Below, piece after piece: positions 41,599 to 44,379 of a stretch of DNA of 44,379 bases (its first letter is position 1; each line of letters begins with the position of its first letter). The DNA is from Pseudomonadota bacterium. GTDB lineage: Bacteria; Pseudomonadota; Gammaproteobacteria; Xanthomonadales; Xanthomonadaceae. Both the position numbers and the translations under genes were made by a program. The notes beneath the pieces were generated by a model. It had not been told where the DNA came from. It did not search any database and worked only from the letters and a program-made list of their open reading frames with translations. The stretch lies in contig JAEWOJ010000143.1 in NCBI GenBank assembly GCA_023399815.1, forward strand, positions 1 to 44,379. The letters run 5' to 3'.

Positions 41599-43977
41599 AT
41601 GAAATTCTCCGAAAGCTGGCTGCGCAGCCATGTCCCCACCGAGGCCTCGCGCGACGAACTGAGCGCGGTGCTGACCGCCATCGGCCTGGAAGTCGAGGAC
41701 GTCGCCGCCCTGGGCGATGGCCTGCAGCACGTGGTGGTGGCGCGCATCGTCGAAGCGGCGCGCCACCCGGAGGCCGACCGCCTGCAGGTGTGCCGGGTCG
41801 ATGCCGGGCAGGGCGAGCTGCTGCAGATCGTCTGCGGCGCGCCGAACGCGCGCCCGGGCCTGGTCGCGCCGCTGGCCATGGTCGGCGCGCAGATCGGCGA
41901 GCTGAAGATCAAGCCGGCCAAGCTGCGTGGGGTGGAATCCAACGGCATGCTGTGTTCGGCCAGGGAGCTCGGCCTGGACAGCGATGCTTCCGGCCTGCTG
42001 GAGCTGCCGGACGACGCGCCGGTCGGGATGCCGCTGGTCGAGTACCTGGGCCTGCCGGACGCCAGCATCGAGATCAAGCTCACCCCGAACCGCGCCGACT
42101 GCTTCAGCGTGCGCGGCATCGCCTTCGACGTCGCCGCCGCCACCCGCAGCGAGGTGAAGCCGTTCGCCGCCGAAGCCGTGCCGGCGCAGGGCGCGCGCGA
42201 GCTGTCCATCGCGCTGGATGCCGGCGCCGAAGCGCCGCGCTACCTCGGCCGCGTGATCGAGGGCGTGGACGCGGCGGCCGCCACGCCGCTGTGGATGGCC
42301 GAGCGGCTGCGCCGCAGCGGCGTACGCCCGGTGTCGCTGCTGGTGGACATCACCCAGTACGTGATGCTGGAACTCGGCCAGCCGATGCATGCCTACGACC
42401 TGGACACGCTCACGGGCGGGATCGGCGTGCGCCGTTCGCGCGCCGGCGAAACCCTCAAGCTGCTCGATGGCCGCGATGCCGTGCTGGACGACAGCTTCGT
42501 GCTGATCACCGACGCCGACCGCCCGGTCGGCCTGGCCGGCCTGATGGGCGGCTACGACACCCGCGTCACCGACGCCACCCGCAATGTGTTCCTGGAGGCC
42601 GCGCATTTCGCGCCGGCCGCGATCATGGGCCGTGGCCGCAAGCTGGGCCTGCACACCGATGCCGGCCACCGCTTCGAGCGCGGCGTCGATCCGCAGCTGC
42701 CGCGCACGGCGATCGAATACGCCACCGGCCTGGTGCTGGAGCTGGCCGGCGGCACGCCGTCGCCGGTCACCGAGGCGCTGCGCGAGGCCGACCTGCCGGT
42801 GGCGGCGACGATCCTGCTGCGGCGTGCGCGCATCGCGCGCGTGCTGGGCATCCACATCGACGATGCCGAGGTCGAGCGCATCCTGCGCGCGCTGGGCATG
42901 GTGGTCGCGCCGGTGGCCGAGGGCTGGAACGTGACCGCGCCGAGCCGCCGCTTCGACATCGCCATCGAAGAGGATCTGATCGAGGAGCTGGCGCGCATCC
43001 ACGGCTACGAGCGGATCCCGACCACCTTGCCGGGCGGCGCGGCGCGCATCGCGATGCCGAGCGAAACCCGCCTGGACGACCTGAGCGTGCGCCGCCAGCT
43101 GGTGGCGCGCGACATGCTGGAAACCATCAACTACGCCTTCGTCGATGCCCAGCTGCTGGACCAGTGGCAGCTGGACGATGGTCGCGTGGCACTGGCCAAC
43201 CCGCTGTCGGCGGAACTGGCGGTGATGCGGCCGATGCTGCTGCCGGGGCTGGTGGCGACGCTGGGCCGCAATGTCGCGCGCCAGGCCGGGCGCGTGCGCC
43301 TGTTCGAGCTGGGCCGCGTGTTCGCGCAGGCCGGCGAGGCCGGGCAGGCGCCGCGCGAAACCGTGCGCGTGGCCGCCGCGGTGTGCGGCGATGCGGCGGC
43401 GCTGCAATGGGGCGAGAAGGCGCGCAAGGTCGATTTCCACGACCTGAAGGGCGACCTGCAATCGCTGGCCGCCGCTTCCGGCGCGCAGCTGGAATTCCGC
43501 GTGGCGCAGCATCCGTTCGCGCATCCGGCGCGTTCGGCCGACGTCTGGCGCGACGGCCGGCGCATCGGCTGGATCGGCCAGCTGCATCCGCGCCTGGCCG
43601 CAATGATCGACATCGACGTGGAAGTGCTGGCCTTCGAACTGGACCTGGAGCCGCTGGCGGCGCGCGCCCTGCCGCGCGCCGGCGAGCTGTCGCGGTTCCC
43701 GGCGGTGCGCCGCGACCTGGCCCTGATGGTGGCCGAACCGGTCGAGTGGGAAGCGCTGTCGGCGACGATCCGCCAGGCGGCGGGCGCCCTGCTGCGCGAG
43801 ATCGTGCTGTTCGACCGCTACGTCGGCCAGGGGGTCGAACCCGGTTTCAAGAGTCTGGCTATGGGCTTGATTTTGCAGGACACCTCGCGCACTCTGACGG
43901 ACCGCGACGTGGACGCCGTGGTCGCCTCCGTGGTGGCCGCCGTCGAGCGCGAGCACGGCGCCAGGATCCGGGGTTGA
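41599..43977 (+). CDS. pheT: Phenylalanyl-tRNA synthetase beta subunit
   Basis: 792 aa (E. coli 795). ATG 41599 gives the conserved MKFSESWLRSHV start; an in-frame ATG at 41569 was rejected. Domains in order are a tRNA-binding EMAP-like domain (about 39-148, with VDAGQGELLQIVCGAPNARPG), B3/4 editing (about 210-380), B5, the synthetase-like core with AIEEDLIEELARIHGYERIP, and the C-terminal FDX-ACB domain (about 700-792, LSRFPAVRRDLALMV). It carries the editing site against Tyr-tRNA-Phe. It is 76 bases after pheS. Confidence 0.98.
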   Translation: MKFSESWLRSHVPTEASRDELSAVLTAIGLEVEDVAALGDGLQHVVVARIVEAARHPEADRLQVCRVDAGQGELLQIVCGAPNARPGLVAPLAMVGAQIGELKIKPAKLRGVESNGMLCSARELGLDSDASGLLELPDDAPVGMPLVEYLGLPDASIEIKLTPNRADCFSVRGIAFDVAAATRSEVKPFAAEAVPAQGARELSIALDAGAEAPRYLGRVIEGVDAAAATPLWMAERLRRSGVRPVSLLVDITQYVMLELGQPMHAYDLDTLTGGIGVRRSRAGETLKLLDGRDAVLDDSFVLITDADRPVGLAGLMGGYDTRVTDATRNVFLEAAHFAPAAIMGRGRKLGLHTDAGHRFERGVDPQLPRTAIEYATGLVLELAGGTPSPVTEALREADLPVAATILLRRARIARVLGIHIDDAEVERILRALGMVVAPVAEGWNVTAPSRRFDIAIEEDLIEELARIHGYERIPTTLPGGAARIAMPSETRLDDLSVRRQLVARDMLETINYAFVDAQLLDQWQLDDGRVALANPLSAELAVMRPMLLPGLVATLGRNVARQAGRVRLFELGRVFAQAGEAGQAPRETVRVAAAVCGDAAALQWGEKARKVDFHDLKGDLQSLAAASGAQLEFRVAQHPFAHPARSADVWRDGRRIGWIGQLHPRLAAMIDIDVEVLAFELDLEPLAARALPRAGELSRFPAVRRDLALMVAEPVEWEALSATIRQAAGALLREIVLFDRYVGQGVEPGFKSLAMGLILQDTSRTLTDRDVDAVVASVVAAVEREHGARIRG

Positions 43978-44000
43978 AGCGGAAGTAACAGGGAACAGGC

Positions 44001-44300
44001 ATGGCATTGACCAAGGCGGAGATGGCCGACCGGTTGTTCGACGAGGTCGGCTTGAACAAGCGCGAAGCCAAGGAGTTCGTCGACGCGTTCTTCGACGTGC
44101 TGCGCGATGCCCTGGAACAGGGACGCCAGGTGAAGCTCTCCGGTTTCGGCAATTTCGACCTGCGGCGCAAGAACCAGCGCCCGGGCCGCAATCCCAAGAC
44201 CGGGGAGGAGATTCCGATTTCCGCCCGCACGGTGGTCACCTTCCGTCCGGGCCAGAAGCTCAAGGAGCGGGTGGAGGCATATGCTGGATCCGGGCAGTAA
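44001..44300 (+). CDS. ihfA: Integration host factor subunit alpha
   Basis: 99 aa. MALTKAEMADRLFDEVGLNK and KEFVDAFFDVLRDALEQG form the dimerisation part. GFGNFDLRRKNQRPGRNPKTGEEIPI (two blocks) is the DNA-binding arm, with Pro at the tip for kinking DNA. It pairs with IhfB, encoded elsewhere, to bend DNA in transcription, replication and recombination. Its place after pheT is the standard gammaproteobacterial order. Confidence 0.98.
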   Translation: MALTKAEMADRLFDEVGLNKREAKEFVDAFFDVLRDALEQGRQVKLSGFGNFDLRRKNQRPGRNPKTGEEIPISARTVVTFRPGQKLKERVEAYAGSGQ

Positions 44301-44379
44301 CCGCGAACTTCCGCCGATTCCGGCCAAGCGCTACTTCACCATCGGTGAGGTCAGCGAGCTGTGCGACGTCAAGCCGCAC
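44281..44379 (+). CDS. MerR-family regulator, 3' end outside window
   Basis: 33 codons are visible. KRYFTIGEVSELCDVKPH is the first helix-turn-helix of a MerR-type winged-helix protein. ATG 44281 lies within the last codons of ihfA (20-base overlap) and is preceded by GTGGAGG. A MerR-like gene downstream of ihfA is common in Pseudomonas and Xanthomonas. The effector domain is outside the window. Confidence 0.85.
   Translation, partial: MLDPGSNRELPPIPAKRYFTIGEVSELCDVKPH

Overview
The window is chromosomal DNA from a high-GC gammaproteobacterium, most likely Xanthomonadaceae/Lysobacteraceae (Xanthomonas, Stenotrophomonas, Pseudoxanthomonas or Lysobacter group). The evidence is gene content and order: petABC-sspA-sspB, thrS-infC-rpmI-rplT-pheST-ihfA-merR, an Oar-like TonB-dependent receptor, a fimU-pilVWXY1E minor pilin cluster, and a family of palindromic intergenic repeats. 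There are no phage genes, no insertion sequences with a transposase and no CRISPR array. The genus is inferred, not proven.

Layout. 1-3638: a TetR regulator (cut by the left edge) and a tripartite ABC-2 efflux operon (lipoprotein adaptor, ATPase, permease). 3639-4211: a gene-free stretch with DnaA-box-like sites and one palindromic repeat. 4212-8044: an OsmC-like peroxidase divergent from an ArsR regulator, then miaB and a lytic transglycosylase. 8217-12134: the cytochrome bc1 complex (petABC) and the stringent starvation/ClpXP adaptor pair sspA-sspB. 12213-15263 (minus strand): a DUF3301 protein, a tandem array of three ~171-bp palindromic repeats, a DUF2272 protein, nadC and a Trm112-like protein. 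15323-19900: purEK, an AhpD-like protein, sodB, and the overlapping grxD-SDR-marC genes. 20118-24928: a 1102-residue Oar-like receptor and ppnN.

24970-33951 is a type IV pilus region with visibly lower GC than its neighbours. An AlgZ/FimS-type histidine kinase is divergent from the minor pilin operon fimU-pilV-pilW-pilX-pilY1-pilE. tRNA-Asn and a second, oppositely oriented GspH-type pseudopilin follow. The second pseudopilin carries the GRxR tail motif of the DNA-binding competence pilin FimT. 34114-44379 is core information processing: uvrB, tRNA-Val, thrS, infC (with an AUC start), rpmI, rplT, pheS, pheT, ihfA and the start of a MerR regulator.

The most interesting signals are regulatory RNA candidates in the last region. 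Between rplT and pheS, two copies of one CCTTCCCC segment compete for a single GGGGAAGG segment. The first copy starts two bases after the rplT stop codon and the second is the 3' arm of an intrinsic terminator, so rplT translation could control pheST read-through. Upstream of thrS, a six-codon ORF with two Thr codons precedes a terminator-like hairpin. Other points of interest are a 26-bp perfect palindrome between sspA and sspB, a dyad overlapping the ArsR start codon, an SDR protein lacking the catalytic Lys, and a PilY1 with an inserted PPC-like domain.
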